A stretch of DNA of 64,000 nucleotides from Oscillospiraceae bacterium (GCA_015065605.1 SVPZ01000003.1:28188-92187); one strand, 5' to 3'; positions 53,134 to 62,517 are shown, numbered from the stretch's first letter. Translations and numbers: made by a program. The notes: a model not told the origin generated them from the letters alone.

Positions 53134-54417
53134 TTAAATATTGTCTAATGCGTTTTTAATATCATTAATAAGGTCTTCACTGCTTTCAAGTCCGCAAGAA
53201 AAACGAACTAAATCAGGAAGAACACCTGCTGCTATAAGCTCTTCATCATTCATCTGACGGTGTGTAGCGCTTGCAGGATGCAAACAACAGCTTCTGGCAT
53301 CTGCTACGTGGGTTTCAATAGCGGCAATTTTAAGACCTGCCATAAACTTTTCAGCGGCAGCTCTTCCGCCCTTTACACCGAAGCTTACGACACCGCAGGT
53401 ACCGTTTGGCATATATTTTTTAGTAAGTTCATAATCGGGAGCGCCTTCAAGTCCCGGATAAACAACCCAAGAAATTCTGTCGTCGCTCTGTAAATACTTA
53501 GCAACTGCAAGACCGTTATCGCAATGTCTTTGCATTCTTACGTGAAGACTTTCAAGACCGAGATTTACAAGATAAGCATTCTGAGGAGACTGAATGGAAC
53601 CTAAATCTCTCATAAGCTGAGCGGTAGCCTTAGTAATGTAAGCGCCTTCAATACCGAAACGTTCGGTATAGGTAACACCGTGATAACTATCGTCGGGAGT
53701 GCAAAGACCGGGGAATTTATCGGGATATTTGGTCCAGTCGAATTTACCCGAATCAACGATACAACCGCCTACGCCGCTTCCGTGTCCATCCATATATTTA
53801 GTGGTTGAATGAGTAACTATATCAGCACCCCACTCAAAAGGACGGCAATTTACGGGAGTTGCAAAGGTGTTATCAATAATAAGAGGTACACCGTTTTTGT
53901 GTGCTGCACGAGCAAACTTTTCAATATCAAGAACCTTTAAAGCAGGATTTGCAATAGTTTCACCAAAAACAGCCTTGGTATTTGCTTTAAATTCCTTCTG
54001 CAAATCTTCCTCGCTTATATCGGGAGAAACGAAGGTAAACTCAATACCCATTCTTTTCATTGTAACGGCAAAAAGGTTATAGGTGCCGCCGTAAATGGCT
54101 GACGAAGAAATTACGTGGTCGCCACAGGAAGCGATATTGAACACACTGTAAAAACTAGCAGCCTGTCCCGAAGAGGTAAGCATTGCGGCTGTACCGCCTT
54201 CAAGTTCGCAAATCTTGGCAGCAACGGTATCGTTTGTAGGATTTTGCAAACGTGAATAAAAATATCCCGATGCTTCAAGGTCGAAGAGTTTACCCATTTC
54301 ACTTGAAGATTCATATTTAAAAGTTGTACTCTGAATAATCGGAACCTGTCTTGGCTCACCGTTACCGGGACGATAACCACCCTGCACGCATTTAGTATCT
54401 ATATTGTAATTACTCAT
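53134..54417 (-). CDS. metY: O-acetylhomoserine sulfhydrylase MetY
   Basis: 427 residues, Cys/Met-metabolism PLP enzyme of the long MetY type. DTKCVQGGYRPGNGEPRQVPI opens it. SRLQNPTNDTVAAKICELEGG, AIYGGTYNLF, IDNTFATPV and VTHSTTKYMDGHGSGVGG (PLP lysine, about 207) follow. It makes homocysteine directly from O-acetylhomoserine and sulfide. The frame is open to 54456, but the ATG at 54417 follows GGAGG. It has its own strong promoter. No SAM riboswitch fits in the short leader. Confidence 0.96.
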   Translation of the reverse strand: MSNYNIDTKCVQGGYRPGNGEPRQVPIIQSTTFKYESSSEMGKLFDLEASGYFYSRLQNPTNDTVAAKICELEGGTAAMLTSSGQAASFYSVFNIASCGDHVISSSAIYGGTYNLFAVTMKRMGIEFTFVSPDISEEDLQKEFKANTKAVFGETIANPALKVLDIEKFARAAHKNGVPLIIDNTFATPVNCRPFEWGADIVTHSTTKYMDGHGSGVGGCIVDSGKFDWTKYPDKFPGLCTPDDSYHGVTYTERFGIEGAYITKATAQLMRDLGSIQSPQNAYLVNLGLESLHVRMQRHCDNGLAVAKYLQSDDRISWVVYPGLEGAPDYELTKKYMPNGTCGVVSFGVKGGRAAAEKFMAGLKIAAIETHVADARSCCLHPASATHRQMNDEELIAAGVLPDLVRFSCGLESSEDLINDIKNALDNI

Positions 54418-54460
54418 TATATTTGCCTCCAAATAGTAAATAATAAAATATATCATTATA

Positions 54461-54488
54461 ATTATACACCGATATTTTAATCCGTCAA
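54461..54488 (-). promoter_or_regulatory. Predicted metY promoter
   Basis: On the minus strand TTGACG (54483-54488), a 16-base spacer and TATAAT (54461-54466) lie 44 bases upstream of the metY ATG. Confidence 0.75.
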
Positions 54489-54561
54489 GTAAAATAAAAC
54501 AACTATTTACGTTAAAATATGTGATATTTCAACAAAAATTGCATATTTTGATATTTTTTTG

Positions 54562-54590
54562 TTGCAATACACAACAGGTTGTGGTATTAT
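54562..54590 (+). promoter_or_regulatory. Predicted pflB promoter with internal palindrome
   Basis: TTGCAA (54562-54567), a 17-base spacer and TATTAT (54585-54590). The spacer contains the palindrome CACAAC-AG-GTTGTG (54570-54583), which is placed so that a bound protein would block RNA polymerase. Confidence 0.65.
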
Positions 54591-54597
54591 ACCATTG

Positions 54598-54702
54598 AAG
54601 ACCGAGTGCTGACGGGTATGTGAATTGACACAGTGCACGCGGTTATATGGTGTTATGCCGTCCGTCTGGGTAGTTAAGAGTTTCTTAGCTACTTATTTTT
54701 AT
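54598..54702 (+). promoter_or_regulatory. Probable ZTP/ZMP (pfl-motif) riboswitch with terminator platform
   Basis: The leader starts near 54597. A 5' domain has GTGCTGACGGG (54606-54616), resembling the CUGRCG core, closed by AGTGC/GCAC pairing. The 3' domain TGCCGTCCGTCTGGGTA (54656-54672) closely follows the conserved GCCGCCCGCCUGGGC end of ZTP riboswitches. The final bases GTA are shared with a terminator hairpin (54670-54692), so aptamer folding and termination should compete. ZTP aptamers were first described as the pfl motif upstream of pyruvate formate-lyase and one-carbon genes. Ligand binding would turn the gene on, raising formate for purine synthesis. The class is assigned by eye. 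Confidence 0.82.
54670..54702 (+). terminator. Riboswitch-controlled terminator in the pflB leader
   Basis: GTAG-T-TAAGA (54670-54679) pairs with TCTTA-G-CTAC (54683-54692) around a GTT loop and is followed by TTATTTTTAT. It lies before the pflB start and shares bases with the riboswitch. Confidence 0.8.
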
Positions 54703-54754
54703 GCTCAAAACTCTGTAGAATTTTTAACAATTATCTCTCATCGGAGGAATTAAT

Positions 54755-56983
54755 ATGAATAATGCTTGGTTAGGTTTTAAAGAAGGTAAATGGACGCAAT
54801 CGGTTGACGTTCGTGATTTCATTCAGTTAAACTATCATCCTTACGAGGATGACGGTTCATTCCTTTGCGGCCCCACCGACCGTACAAATGATTTGATGGA
54901 CAAGTTCAGAGCGCTTCAGAAAAAAGAACAGGAAAACGGCGGTGTACTCGATATTGACGTTGACACCGTATCTTCCCTTTGCTCCTATGCGCCCGGTTAT
55001 CTTGATAAAGAAAACGAAATAATCGTAGGTTTTCAGACCGACGAGCCTTTAAAGCGCGGTGTTAATCCTTTCGGCGGAATCCGTATGGCGCGTACTTCTT
55101 GCGAAGCATACGGCTATAAGCTTTCCGATAATGTTGAAAATGCATTCAAATTCCGTACTACCCATAACGACGGTGTGTTCAGAGTTTATACAGATGAAAT
55201 GAAGGCTGCGCGTCATTGCGCTCTTCTTACAGGTCTTCCCGATGCTTACGGCAGAGGTAGAATTATCGGCGACTACAGACGTATTGCTCTTTACGGCATT
55301 GATTTTCTTATTAACGAAAAGAAAAAGGACAAGGCAGAACTCGGCAAAAACTTTATGAGTGCCGATAACATCCGTCTTACTGAAGAGGTTGCACAGCAGA
55401 TTAATTTCCTGAACCTTATGAAAGAAATGGCAAAAATGTACGGCTTTGATATTTCACAGCCTGCAAAAAATGCCAAAGAGGCTGTTCAATGGACATATTT
55501 CGGTTATCTTGCCGCTAACAAAGAACAAAACGGCGCTGCTATGTCATTTGGCAGAACCAGCACATTCTTTGATATTTATATTGAACGTGATCTTAAAAAC
55601 GGTACCTTAACCGAAACCGAGGCTCAGGAAATTATTGATGACCTTGTAATTAAGCTTCGTATGGCAAGACATCTTCGCACCCCTGAATATAACGAACTTT
55701 TCGGCGGCGATCCTATGTGGATTACCGAAAGTATCGGCGGTATGGGTGAAGATAACCGTACTCTTGTTACAAAAACATCCTTCCGTATTCTTAACACACT
55801 CAGAAATCTCGGCCCTGCTCCTGAACCAAACCTCACGGTTTTGTGGAGTGAAAGACTCCCCGAAGCATTTAAAGCTTTCTGCGCCGAAATATCCATTGAT
55901 ACCGATTCAATTCAGTATGAAAACGACGATATTATGCGTCCTTCATATGGCGACGACTATGCTATCGCATGCTGTGTTTCGGCAATGATGGTCGGCAAAC
56001 AGATGCAGTTCTTCGGTGCAAGAACCAATCTTGCAAAATTATTACTTCTTGCCATTAACGGCGGTACCGATAACGTATTCGGCACAAAAATCGGTCCCCA
56101 AATGGGCCCCATTAAAGGTGAAGTTTTAAATTATGACGAAGTAAACGAACGCTTCCATATTTATCTTGAATGGTTAGCCGCACTTTACGTTAATACTATG
56201 AACTGCATACACTATATGCACGATAAATACGCATACGAAAAGAGTCAGATGGCGCTTCACGATACTAACGTTGAACGTCTTATGGCATTTGGCGTCGCAG
56301 GACTTTCGGTTGCGGCAGATTCACTTTCTGCAATTAAATACGCTACCGTAAAACCCGTAAGAAACGAAGAAGGCATTATAGTTGACTTTATTACCGAAGG
56401 CGAATTCCCCAAATTCGGTAACGATGACGACAGAGTTGATATGATAGCGCACGACCTTCTTCACGACGTTTCCGAAGAACTTAAGAAGACTCCCACCTAC
56501 AGAAATGCGGTTCATACCCTTTCTGCTCTTACCATTACTTCTAACGTTATGTACGGCAAAAAGACGGGCAGTACTCCTGACGGCAGAAAAGCGGGAGAAC
56601 CTTTTGCTCCCGGCGCAAATCCAATGCACAACCGTGAAGAAAACGGAGCTATTGCTTCTCTTAACTCTGTTTCTAAGCTTTCCTACCTTGATGCAAGGGA
56701 CGGTATTTCCAACACCTTCTCGATAGTTCCCGACGCACTGGGCAAAACAAAACAGGAACAGATAGATAATCTTGTTGCAATTATGGGCGGTTACTTCGGC
56801 AATTGCGCTCATCATCTTAACGTAAACGTTATGAACCGTGAACTTCTTATGAAGGCTTACGAGCATCCCGAAGATTATCCTAATCTTACCATTCGTGTTT
56901 CGGGATATGCCGTTAACTTCTGCAAACTCTCCCGTGAACAACAAAGAGAAGTTATTTCCCGTACATTCCACGAATCTTTCTGA
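54755..56983 (+). CDS. pflB: Formate acetyltransferase (pyruvate formate-lyase)
   Basis: 742 residues, the family length. The catalytic cysteines are Cys406-Cys407 in IACCVSAM. The glycyl-radical site is Gly717 in [11 protein letters not shown]. Openers such as [27 protein letters not shown] and [15 protein letters not shown] are typical. The enzyme splits pyruvate and CoA into acetyl-CoA and formate under anaerobic conditions; formate also supplies one-carbon units. GGAGG lies 7 bases before the ATG. The activase gene follows after one base. Codon choice is more GC-rich at third positions than in most neighbours, fitting high expression. Confidence 0.98.
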   Translation: MNNAWLGFKEGKWTQSVDVRDFIQLNYHPYEDDGSFLCGPTDRTNDLMDKFRALQKKEQENGGVLDIDVDTVSSLCSYAPGYLDKENEIIVGFQTDEPLKRGVNPFGGIRMARTSCEAYGYKLSDNVENAFKFRTTHNDGVFRVYTDEMKAARHCALLTGLPDAYGRGRIIGDYRRIALYGIDFLINEKKKDKAELGKNFMSADNIRLTEEVAQQINFLNLMKEMAKMYGFDISQPAKNAKEAVQWTYFGYLAANKEQNGAAMSFGRTSTFFDIYIERDLKNGTLTETEAQEIIDDLVIKLRMARHLRTPEYNELFGGDPMWITESIGGMGEDNRTLVTKTSFRILNTLRNLGPAPEPNLTVLWSERLPEAFKAFCAEISIDTDSIQYENDDIMRPSYGDDYAIACCVSAMMVGKQMQFFGARTNLAKLLLLAINGGTDNVFGTKIGPQMGPIKGEVLNYDEVNERFHIYLEWLAALYVNTMNCIHYMHDKYAYEKSQMALHDTNVERLMAFGVAGLSVAADSLSAIKYATVKPVRNEEGIIVDFITEGEFPKFGNDDDRVDMIAHDLLHDVSEELKKTPTYRNAVHTLSALTITSNVMYGKKTGSTPDGRKAGEPFAPGANPMHNREENGAIASLNSVSKLSYLDARDGISNTFSIVPDALGKTKQEQIDNLVAIMGGYFGNCAHHLNVNVMNRELLMKAYEHPEDYPNLTIRVSGYAVNFCKLSREQQREVISRTFHESF

Positions 56984-56984
56984 T

Positions 56985-57698
56985 ATGAAAAATATTTGCA
57001 GAATCAGTTCTTTTCAAAGTCTTGGAACGGTTGACGGCCCAGGAGTTAGAGCCGTAGTATTTATGCAAGGCTGTCCGTTAAGATGCAACTGCTGTCATAA
57101 TCCTGAAACGTGGGATTTTAACGGCGGTCAAGAAATTACCGCTCAAGAACTTTTTGACAAAATTATCCGTTGTAAAAGTTATTTCGGCAAAAACGGAGGG
57201 GTTACCTTTTCGGGTGGCGAACCTCTTATGCAATCTGATTTTCTGTTATATTTCATACCGCTCTTAAAAGTTGAAGGAATACACGTTGCTATTGATACCA
57301 GCGGATGCATTTTAAACGAAAGCGCTAAAAAAGTTTTAGAGCTGTGCGATTTAGTTCTGCTTGATTATAAATATACCAACGATTCCGACTACCTTAATTA
57401 TACGGGTATGAATTTAAGTACGGTTGACCTTTTTCTGAATTATCTTGAGAATATAAAAAAGCCCACCTGGATTCGTCAGGTTCTGATTCCAGGCATAAAT
57501 GATGACGAACAATCAGTAATAAAGCTTTTTGAACTCGAAAAAAAATATTCCTCTATTCAAAAAACCGAACTTTTGCCGTTTAGAAAATTATGCCTTGAAA
57601 AGTATAAAGAACTAAACGTCCCCTTCCCCTTTGCTCACATTCGCGAAGCAACAAGTGAAGACGTTGAAAGATGTAAAAAAATCGCCTCAATTAAATGA
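56985..57698 (+). CDS. pflA: Pyruvate formate-lyase-activating enzyme
   Basis: 237 residues. The radical SAM cluster motif is GCPLRCNCCHNPETW (Cx3CxxC, about 27). GGVTFSGGEPLMQSDFLL and AIDTSGCI follow. It abstracts a hydrogen from Gly717 of PflB to start the glycyl radical. The frame is open upstream inside pflB, but the ATG at 56985, one base after the pflB stop, matches the family start. Its stop codon lies inside the shared terminator. Confidence 0.96.
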   Translation: MKNICRISSFQSLGTVDGPGVRAVVFMQGCPLRCNCCHNPETWDFNGGQEITAQELFDKIIRCKSYFGKNGGVTFSGGEPLMQSDFLLYFIPLLKVEGIHVAIDTSGCILNESAKKVLELCDLVLLDYKYTNDSDYLNYTGMNLSTVDLFLNYLENIKKPTWIRQVLIPGINDDEQSVIKLFELEKKYSSIQKTELLPFRKLCLEKYKELNVPFPFAHIREATSEDVERCKKIASIK

Positions 57699-57709
57699 GG
57701 CGATTTTAA
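57676..57709. terminator. Bidirectional terminator between pflA and spo0A
   Basis: ATCGCCTCA (57681-57689) pairs with TGAGGCGAT (57696-57704), with A-runs before and T-runs after. It ends the + pflBA transcript and the converging minus spo0A transcript. The pflA stop codon is in its second arm. Confidence 0.88.
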
Positions 57710-57711
57710 AC

Positions 57712-58485
57712 TTATACTACTTTAATATTCAGTCGCAGATTATCTGCCATCATTGCTACAAACTCGGAATTTGTAGGCTTACCCCTCTGATTTTGTACCG
57801 TGTATCCAAAGTACGAATCAAGAATATCGGTATCTCCCCTATCCCAAGCAACTTCTATTGCGTGTCGTATTGCTCTTTCAACACGTGAAGGTGTTGTGGA
57901 AAAGGTTTTAGCAATGGTAGGATATAAAAGTTTAGTAACACTATTAATCATTTCGGAATCTTTAACAGACAAAATAATTGCTTCTCTTAAGTAATTATAA
58001 CCTTTAATGTGAGCAGGAATACCGATTTTATGTATAATATCGGTTACCATTAATTCAAGTTCATCATTACTTACTGACTTTCCGCGTGATTTAGAAAATA
58101 ATTCATTACGTTTAAAACCGGAAAGTTGATTAATCCTTTCTGCCAACAACCGTATATCAAACGGCTTTACAAAATAGTAGGTTGCACCCGAAGATATGGT
58201 TTCTCTTTCAAGTCTTGGGTTGTCAAAACCTGCCATTGCAAAGAATGTTGGCTTAAAGTCGAATTCGGTAAAAACTGTTTGCATAACGCTGATGATGTCG
58301 GCGCTTGGCATAAATACGTCTGCAAGAATGATATTTGGCCGAATATCTCTGATGGCATCAATTAACTTTCTGCCATCTTTCTCACAGGTGTAAACGTCCA
58401 TGCCTCTGTCCCTCAGCGCCGCAACACAGCTTTTACCGAATTCAGTGTTGTCGTCTGCTATTATGATTTTACATTTGTTAGACAT
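57712..58485 (-). CDS. spo0A: Stage 0 sporulation master regulator Spo0A
   Basis: 257 residues. The receiver domain (1-120) has [10 protein letters not shown] and phosphorylatable Asp56 in [13 protein letters not shown]; the switch region reads [12 protein letters not shown]. The DNA-binding domain has the invariant block [19 protein letters not shown] (about 210), with [28 protein letters not shown] sequence before it. Phosphorylated Spo0A commits the cell to sporulation. The frame is open to 58611, but the ATG at 58485 follows AAGGAG. The usual neighbour spoIVB is absent; it lies instead convergent to pflBA. Confidence 0.95.
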   Translation of the reverse strand: MSNKCKIIIADDNTEFGKSCVAALRDRGMDVYTCEKDGRKLIDAIRDIRPNIILADVFMPSADIISVMQTVFTEFDFKPTFFAMAGFDNPRLERETISSGATYYFVKPFDIRLLAERINQLSGFKRNELFSKSRGKSVSNDELELMVTDIIHKIGIPAHIKGYNYLREAIILSVKDSEMINSVTKLLYPTIAKTFSTTPSRVERAIRHAIEVAWDRGDTDILDSYFGYTVQNQRGKPTNSEFVAMMADNLRLNIKVV

Positions 58486-58519
58486 TTTATCTACTCCTTT
58501 TTTTAAATTTTGCAAAATC

Positions 58520-58548
58520 ATTCTAGCATATTGTCGATAATATTTCAA
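58520..58548 (-). promoter_or_regulatory. Predicted spo0A promoter with a candidate 0A box
   Basis: On the minus strand TTGAAA (58543-58548), a 17-base spacer and TAGAAT (58520-58525). The spacer contains TTGTCGAT (58531-58538, read on the + strand), 7 of 8 matches to the 0A box TTGTCGAA, which suggests autoregulation. Confidence 0.6.
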
Positions 58549-58622
58549 CTGTTTTTTTAGATTTTTCCAACATTTAGTGAATTTTTCTAATATTTTCTTT
58601 AGAATTTGCAACTTTCTCCAAC

Positions 58623-58661
58623 AAAAAATGGTGACTTTGACAAATCAAAGTCACCATTTTT
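58623..58661 (-). terminator. Terminator of the oxidoreductase/dehydrogenase pair
   Basis: ATGGTGACTTTG (58628-58639) pairs with CAAAGTCACCAT (58646-58657), a perfect 12-bp stem, followed by a T-run in the minus direction. It lies just after the Gfo/Idh/MocA gene. Confidence 0.9.
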
Positions 58662-58671
58662 ACACAATTTT

Positions 58672-59676
58672 TCAAAATTCGACACCGCAAGATTTTAAGA
58701 GTATTTCATAAAGTCTTAACTCATAATCATAAGACAGAGGATTTTTCTTTAAACCTTTGCACATATCTGCAAAAGAATACATCATTGTATCATATCTGTC
58801 AAAGCTATCAGTTTTACTTACCACACCGGGTGTGCCCCAATTTTCACTAACACATTCATTCTTTTTTGTGAACTGTAAACCTTTTGAAATATCACTGTAC
58901 CATTCCAGCGGTTTAAGTTCAACAGTACCCTTTGAACCACAAACAACCAACTGACGTCTTTCAAATCCACCTATCTCTTCTGCGCAGGTTTTAGCGAAGG
59001 AAACACCGTTTTTATATTCAAATACTACCATACCGAAATCTTCGCCCGTAACACCGTCAATTTTAGTTGAGCGGCTCAGCGGTATAATATTTTCAGGCTC
59101 ACCCTGTATCTGAAATATTAAATCAATAAGATGACACCCTAAAAAGAAGAGCATACCACCCTTGAAGGTTCCAAGCCAATTGCGTTTGTGTACGTTATGT
59201 TTACAGTTCATTTGCGCTTCTACACTGTATATTTCACCCAACTTACCGCTTTTGATATCTTCAATAAGTTCAATAACGTACGGATTATATCTATACATAT
59301 AGCCAAGATGGAACACAAGTTGATTTTCTTTTACCGTATCAATTAACTTTTTAAATTCGGAATAATCAGTTCCGCCGGGCTTATCCATATGTATTTGCTT
59401 TCCATTACGAGCGGCTAAAAGAGCGTATTTGGTAAGATTAACCTCTTCTGTTTCAATGGTAACGGCAGTAATGGTTTTATCAGCCATAATTTCGTCAACC
59501 GTAAGTCTTTTATATCCTTCAAAACATTTTAGATTATGTGGAAATTTTTCTTCCTCACCCTCAGGCAAAGCGTATCCTACAACTTCAAAAACATCTTTTT
59601 GTTTTGCAATACATCTAAATATACTGGTAGCATGGTCATGACCTGCTCCGATTTGAGCTATTCTTATTTTATTCAT
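58672..59676 (-). CDS. Gfo/Idh/MocA family oxidoreductase
   Basis: 334 residues. The N-terminal Rossmann domain has RIAQIGAGHDHATSIF (about 5) and HMDKPGGTDYSEFKKL (about 92, the EKP-type catalytic lysine). The C-terminal beta-sheet domain has LGYMYRYNPYV and FLGCHLIDLIFQI with the catalytic histidine. These NAD(P)-dependent enzymes oxidise sugars, inositols and related polyols. It overlaps the MDR dehydrogenase gene by 8 bases and uses GGAGGC as ribosome binding site. The substrate is unknown. Confidence 0.9.
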   Translation of the reverse strand: MNKIRIAQIGAGHDHATSIFRCIAKQKDVFEVVGYALPEGEEEKFPHNLKCFEGYKRLTVDEIMADKTITAVTIETEEVNLTKYALLAARNGKQIHMDKPGGTDYSEFKKLIDTVKENQLVFHLGYMYRYNPYVIELIEDIKSGKLGEIYSVEAQMNCKHNVHKRNWLGTFKGGMLFFLGCHLIDLIFQIQGEPENIIPLSRSTKIDGVTGEDFGMVVFEYKNGVSFAKTCAEEIGGFERRQLVVCGSKGTVELKPLEWYSDISKGLQFTKKNECVSENWGTPGVVSKTDSFDRYDTMMYSFADMCKGLKKNPLSYDYELRLYEILLKSCGVEF

Positions 59677-60691
59677 TTAAAAGCCTCCAGTCAAACTGTA
59701 CTATCGGGAAAGTTGGTTCACTTGCAAGTCGTTCATACACTTCTTTATATCCACTTGGTGAATGAGTTTCCTCTACCAAATCACCAAGCTTTAATCTGCC
59801 CGTACTGAATAAACGTTGCATTGCCATAACGTCATCAAATTCTGTCCACATTTTTGGGGAAGATTCACACTTAGGACGCGCCAAAGTATGTGCGCCTATA
59901 AGCGAAATTCCCGGAGCGTGTACCTTATGATAAAAATCAACGTTAAAATCAGAACTGCGGGTGCAACCAAGAAGAGCAACCCTTCCAAAAGGAGCCATAC
60001 AGTCAAGAGCGCCGTTAAGACCTGCTCCAACTCCCGTTACTTCAAGACAAACGTTTGCGCCGCCGTTAGTAATCTCTTTTACCTTTTTGGCAAATTCTTT
60101 ATCATAGGGATCGAAGGCGTAATCAGCCCCAACGCTGAGAGCAAGTTCTCTTTTTTCTTTTTTAGGGTCAACTGCAATAATAGGAGCAGCCCCTGCAACC
60201 TTTAACTGTTTTATACCTATAATACCAAGTACACCTACACCCATAACAAGCGCAGATTCACCAAGTTCCAATCCGCATTTTCTTATAGCAGCTAAAGGAA
60301 AGGTTGATATATGCCAAAGAGCAGCTTCTTCAAAAGGAATACTGTCATCATAAATCTTTCTGACGTTTGAAACGGGCATATTGCAGTACTGACTGTGTAC
60401 CGACCATGAAAGCGCAACCCTATCGCCTGTTTTATAATTTTTAACGTTGCTTCCTACCTTTACGATAACACCCGAACTACTGTATCCCGGACGACGCGGA
60501 AAATAGGCTTTGTCCAAAATTTGCGCACCGCTAACGTTGATTTCACCAACAAGGTTTGCTCTTTCGGTACCACTGCTTATCGTTGATACCATAAGTTTAA
60601 CCTGTACTTCGCCGGCATCGGGATCATTAATTTCTTCTTCAATCATTTCAGCTGTATAAGGAGCTGTAAATAATATCGTTTTTTTCTTCAT
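59669..60691 (-). CDS. MDR-family dehydrogenase without zinc ligands
   Basis: 340 residues with the GroES-like and Rossmann domains of medium-chain dehydrogenases (VMGVGVLGIIGIKQLKVAGA, about 167). The usual catalytic-zinc cysteine is replaced in VSTISSGTERANL, and the four-cysteine structural zinc lobe is absent. It is closest in style to the sugar-type MDR proteins with an S-x-GTE motif. It probably oxidises a polyol or reduces a keto-sugar with the coupled Gfo/Idh/MocA enzyme. The ATG at 60691 follows AAGG. A divergent araC gene lies upstream. Confidence 0.87.
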   Translation of the reverse strand: MKKKTILFTAPYTAEMIEEEINDPDAGEVQVKLMVSTISSGTERANLVGEINVSGAQILDKAYFPRRPGYSSSGVIVKVGSNVKNYKTGDRVALSWSVHSQYCNMPVSNVRKIYDDSIPFEEAALWHISTFPLAAIRKCGLELGESALVMGVGVLGIIGIKQLKVAGAAPIIAVDPKKEKRELALSVGADYAFDPYDKEFAKKVKEITNGGANVCLEVTGVGAGLNGALDCMAPFGRVALLGCTRSSDFNVDFYHKVHAPGISLIGAHTLARPKCESSPKMWTEFDDVMAMQRLFSTGRLKLGDLVEETHSPSGYKEVYERLASEPTFPIVQFDWRLLNE

Positions 60692-60738
60692 TTTTTAAAC
60701 CTTGCTTTCCAAAATTTAATATATTATCAGTTTACCAC

Positions 60739-60768
60739 TTGACACAACGGTTAACAATACACTATACT
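60739..60768 (+). promoter_or_regulatory. Predicted promoter of the araC-type gene at 60815
   Basis: TTGACA (60739-60744), an 18-base spacer and TATACT (60763-60768), about 47 bases upstream of the start. It lies in the divergent interval shared with the MDR gene. Confidence 0.65.
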
Positions 60769-60814
60769 ACAAACAAAAGAGTAATATTCTCTAATAAAAC
60801 TGAGGAATATATGT

Positions 60815-61579
60815 ATGAATAGTATAAATTTCTTTAAAAACTTTACTTTTAATAAATACAATTTTTTTAAATATCGTTTTACCGACAATTTTGTATTTCC
60901 GGGTTGCACTACCCACTATATCGGTATTATGTTAAAAGGTCACGCACGCTTAAATACGCATTATTACAGCATTGACGTTAAAGAGGGCGACGTATTCTAT
61001 ATTCCCAAAAACCTATTGTATCAATCGCGCTGGTACGGTGATGAAAATAACGAAATTGAGTTTTTTTCATTAGGTTTTAAAATATTTCCCAAAGAAGAAA
61101 ATATGGAATATATGCTTCAGAAATTATCTATAACCGAAGACGAATATAAATTACTGATGAAAATCACCGAAAACTTAAATGAAGATTGTATGAACATAGG
61201 GCTTCTTTACACGTTTATTGGGTCTGTTTCTAAAAATATGAAAATAAACAGCTCCGAAAAACAAGATGAAAATATAAGAAAAGCAATATCATTTATGCAT
61301 CAAAACCCTAATGCAACGGTAAATGATATTGCTCATTACTGTAATATGAGTGAATCGGGAATATATGCAATGTTCAAAAGAGTTTTAAATAAAACTCCGG
61401 TTGAAATCAAGCACAAAATTCTTATTGATAAGGCTTGTGAACTTTTAGCCACAACCGATAAATCAATTGAAGAAATCAGCGATATACTCGGCTTTAGTTC
61501 AGCATCCTATTTTAGAAAAGTAATGAAATCGCAACTTGGAAAAACCCCAAGAGAAATACGAAAAAATTCCGATTTCTGA
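60815..61579 (+). CDS. AraC-family transcriptional regulator
   Basis: 254 residues. A cupin-like sensor (IGIMLKGHARLNTHYYSIDVKEGDVFYIP, seen in pieces) is followed by the double helix-turn-helix (ATVNDIAHYCNMSESGIYAMFKRVLNKTP and IEEISDILGFSSASYFRKVMK). GAGGAA lies about 9 bases before the ATG. It diverges from the MDR/Gfo pair and converges with another AraC gene, whose stop is four bases away. It probably regulates the MDR/Gfo operon. Confidence 0.92.
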   Translation: MNSINFFKNFTFNKYNFFKYRFTDNFVFPGCTTHYIGIMLKGHARLNTHYYSIDVKEGDVFYIPKNLLYQSRWYGDENNEIEFFSLGFKIFPKEENMEYMLQKLSITEDEYKLLMKITENLNEDCMNIGLLYTFIGSVSKNMKINSSEKQDENIRKAISFMHQNPNATVNDIAHYCNMSESGIYAMFKRVLNKTPVEIKHKILIDKACELLATTDKSIEEISDILGFSSASYFRKVMKSQLGKTPREIRKNSDF

Positions 61580-61583
61580 TTAT

Positions 61584-62453
61584 TTATAAATATAACTTTT
61601 TGTATTCTGTAGGAGTTAACCCCGTTTTTTGTTTAAAGAAACGGCACAAATGACCGCTGTCATAAAAAGACAGACGCTGCGCAATTTCATCTAAAGTCAT
61701 ATTATTTTCACAAAGCAAGATTTTTATATAAGATATGCGACGGGAATCCATATACTCTTTAGGTGATACACCCGAATATTCTTTAAACAGTTTTTCAAAA
61801 TATCTTAGACTCACGTTATCCATATCTGCAAGATCACGCATATTAAGTTTAAACTCACAATCATTCTCTAAATAATTTATGGATTTTTCAATGATTTTAA
61901 AATCACTTTTTCTTTTATCGTTACTATAATCATTAGCAATAAAGGAAAAAATTTCATAAATAGTTGAATATATTTCAAGAGGGTTTTGATCAACTTTTGT
62001 AAATTTATCAAGAAGTTTTTCAAAAAGTATTTTATAGCCCGACGAATGATTATCACTTACAGTAACTACGTGATCGGAAAAATGAATAGTTTCACCACAT
62101 TCCGCAGTAGATATAGCTCTTTTAATAGTATTTGAACGTTTAACCAACGATTCATTCAGAGTAAATTCAAAAAGAATTCTCTCATTCTCTCCCGTAGTGG
62201 CGGCAGGAAGCACGTCCCACGTATATAAACTGCCCTTAGGCATATACATCAGCGTTCCTTGAGAAACGTAACAAGGCTCATATCCCTCCTGATAACAAAT
62301 TGCCGTACCGCTTTCAAAAAAACAAAATGCATCAGTATCGCGTGGAGTTGCGCACATATCAATACTTGTTTTAGTAATTGAACGTTGCTTGGTCACAAAA
62401 ATATCGGACACCGTAAAGTATTTATTTTTAAGTTCAAAAAAATCCATCTTCAT
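61584..62453 (-). CDS. AraC-family transcriptional regulator
   Basis: 289 residues. The N-terminal sensor has ICYQEGYEPCYVSQGTLMYMPKGS. The C-terminal helix-turn-helix pair is LNMRDLADMDNVSLRYFEKLFKEYSGVSPKEY and LDEIAQRLSFYDSGHLCRFFKQKTGLTPTEYKK (seen in pieces). The frame is open to 62483, but the ATG at 62453 follows GGTGGGA. It is divergent from the Gfo/Idh/MocA gene at 62603 and probably controls it. Confidence 0.92.
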   Translation of the reverse strand: MKMDFFELKNKYFTVSDIFVTKQRSITKTSIDMCATPRDTDAFCFFESGTAICYQEGYEPCYVSQGTLMYMPKGSLYTWDVLPAATTGENERILFEFTLNESLVKRSNTIKRAISTAECGETIHFSDHVVTVSDNHSSGYKILFEKLLDKFTKVDQNPLEIYSTIYEIFSFIANDYSNDKRKSDFKIIEKSINYLENDCEFKLNMRDLADMDNVSLRYFEKLFKEYSGVSPKEYMDSRRISYIKILLCENNMTLDEIAQRLSFYDSGHLCRFFKQKTGLTPTEYKKLYL

Positions 62454-62473
62454 TAATATCCCACCTTTTTTTA

Positions 62474-62502
62474 ATAATAACACAGTTATACAAATTGTTC
62501 AA
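62474..62502 (-). promoter_or_regulatory. Predicted promoter of the araC-type gene at 61584
   Basis: On the minus strand TTGAAC (62497-62502), a 17-base spacer and TATTAT (62474-62479). Confidence 0.6.
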
Positions 62503-62517
62503 TATATTGTTCGCGAT

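Larger units (their letters stand above)
54418..54754. other. Intergenic region of 337 bases between metY and pflB
   Basis: It holds the divergent metY promoter, the pflB promoter with a palindrome, a ZTP-type riboswitch and its terminator, and the pflB ribosome binding site (GGAGG at 54743-54747). The stretch 54491-54560 is AT-rich, with no feature recognised. Confidence 0.85.

Noticed and set aside
54418..54490. SAM-I riboswitch or T-box upstream of metY
   Set aside because: The promoter lies 44 bases from the start codon, leaving no room for either, and no aptamer motif is seen.
54562..54590. Rex operator in the pflB promoter
   Set aside because: The palindrome CACAAC/GTTGTG has the opposite order to the TTGT...ACAA Rex consensus and the spacing is wrong.
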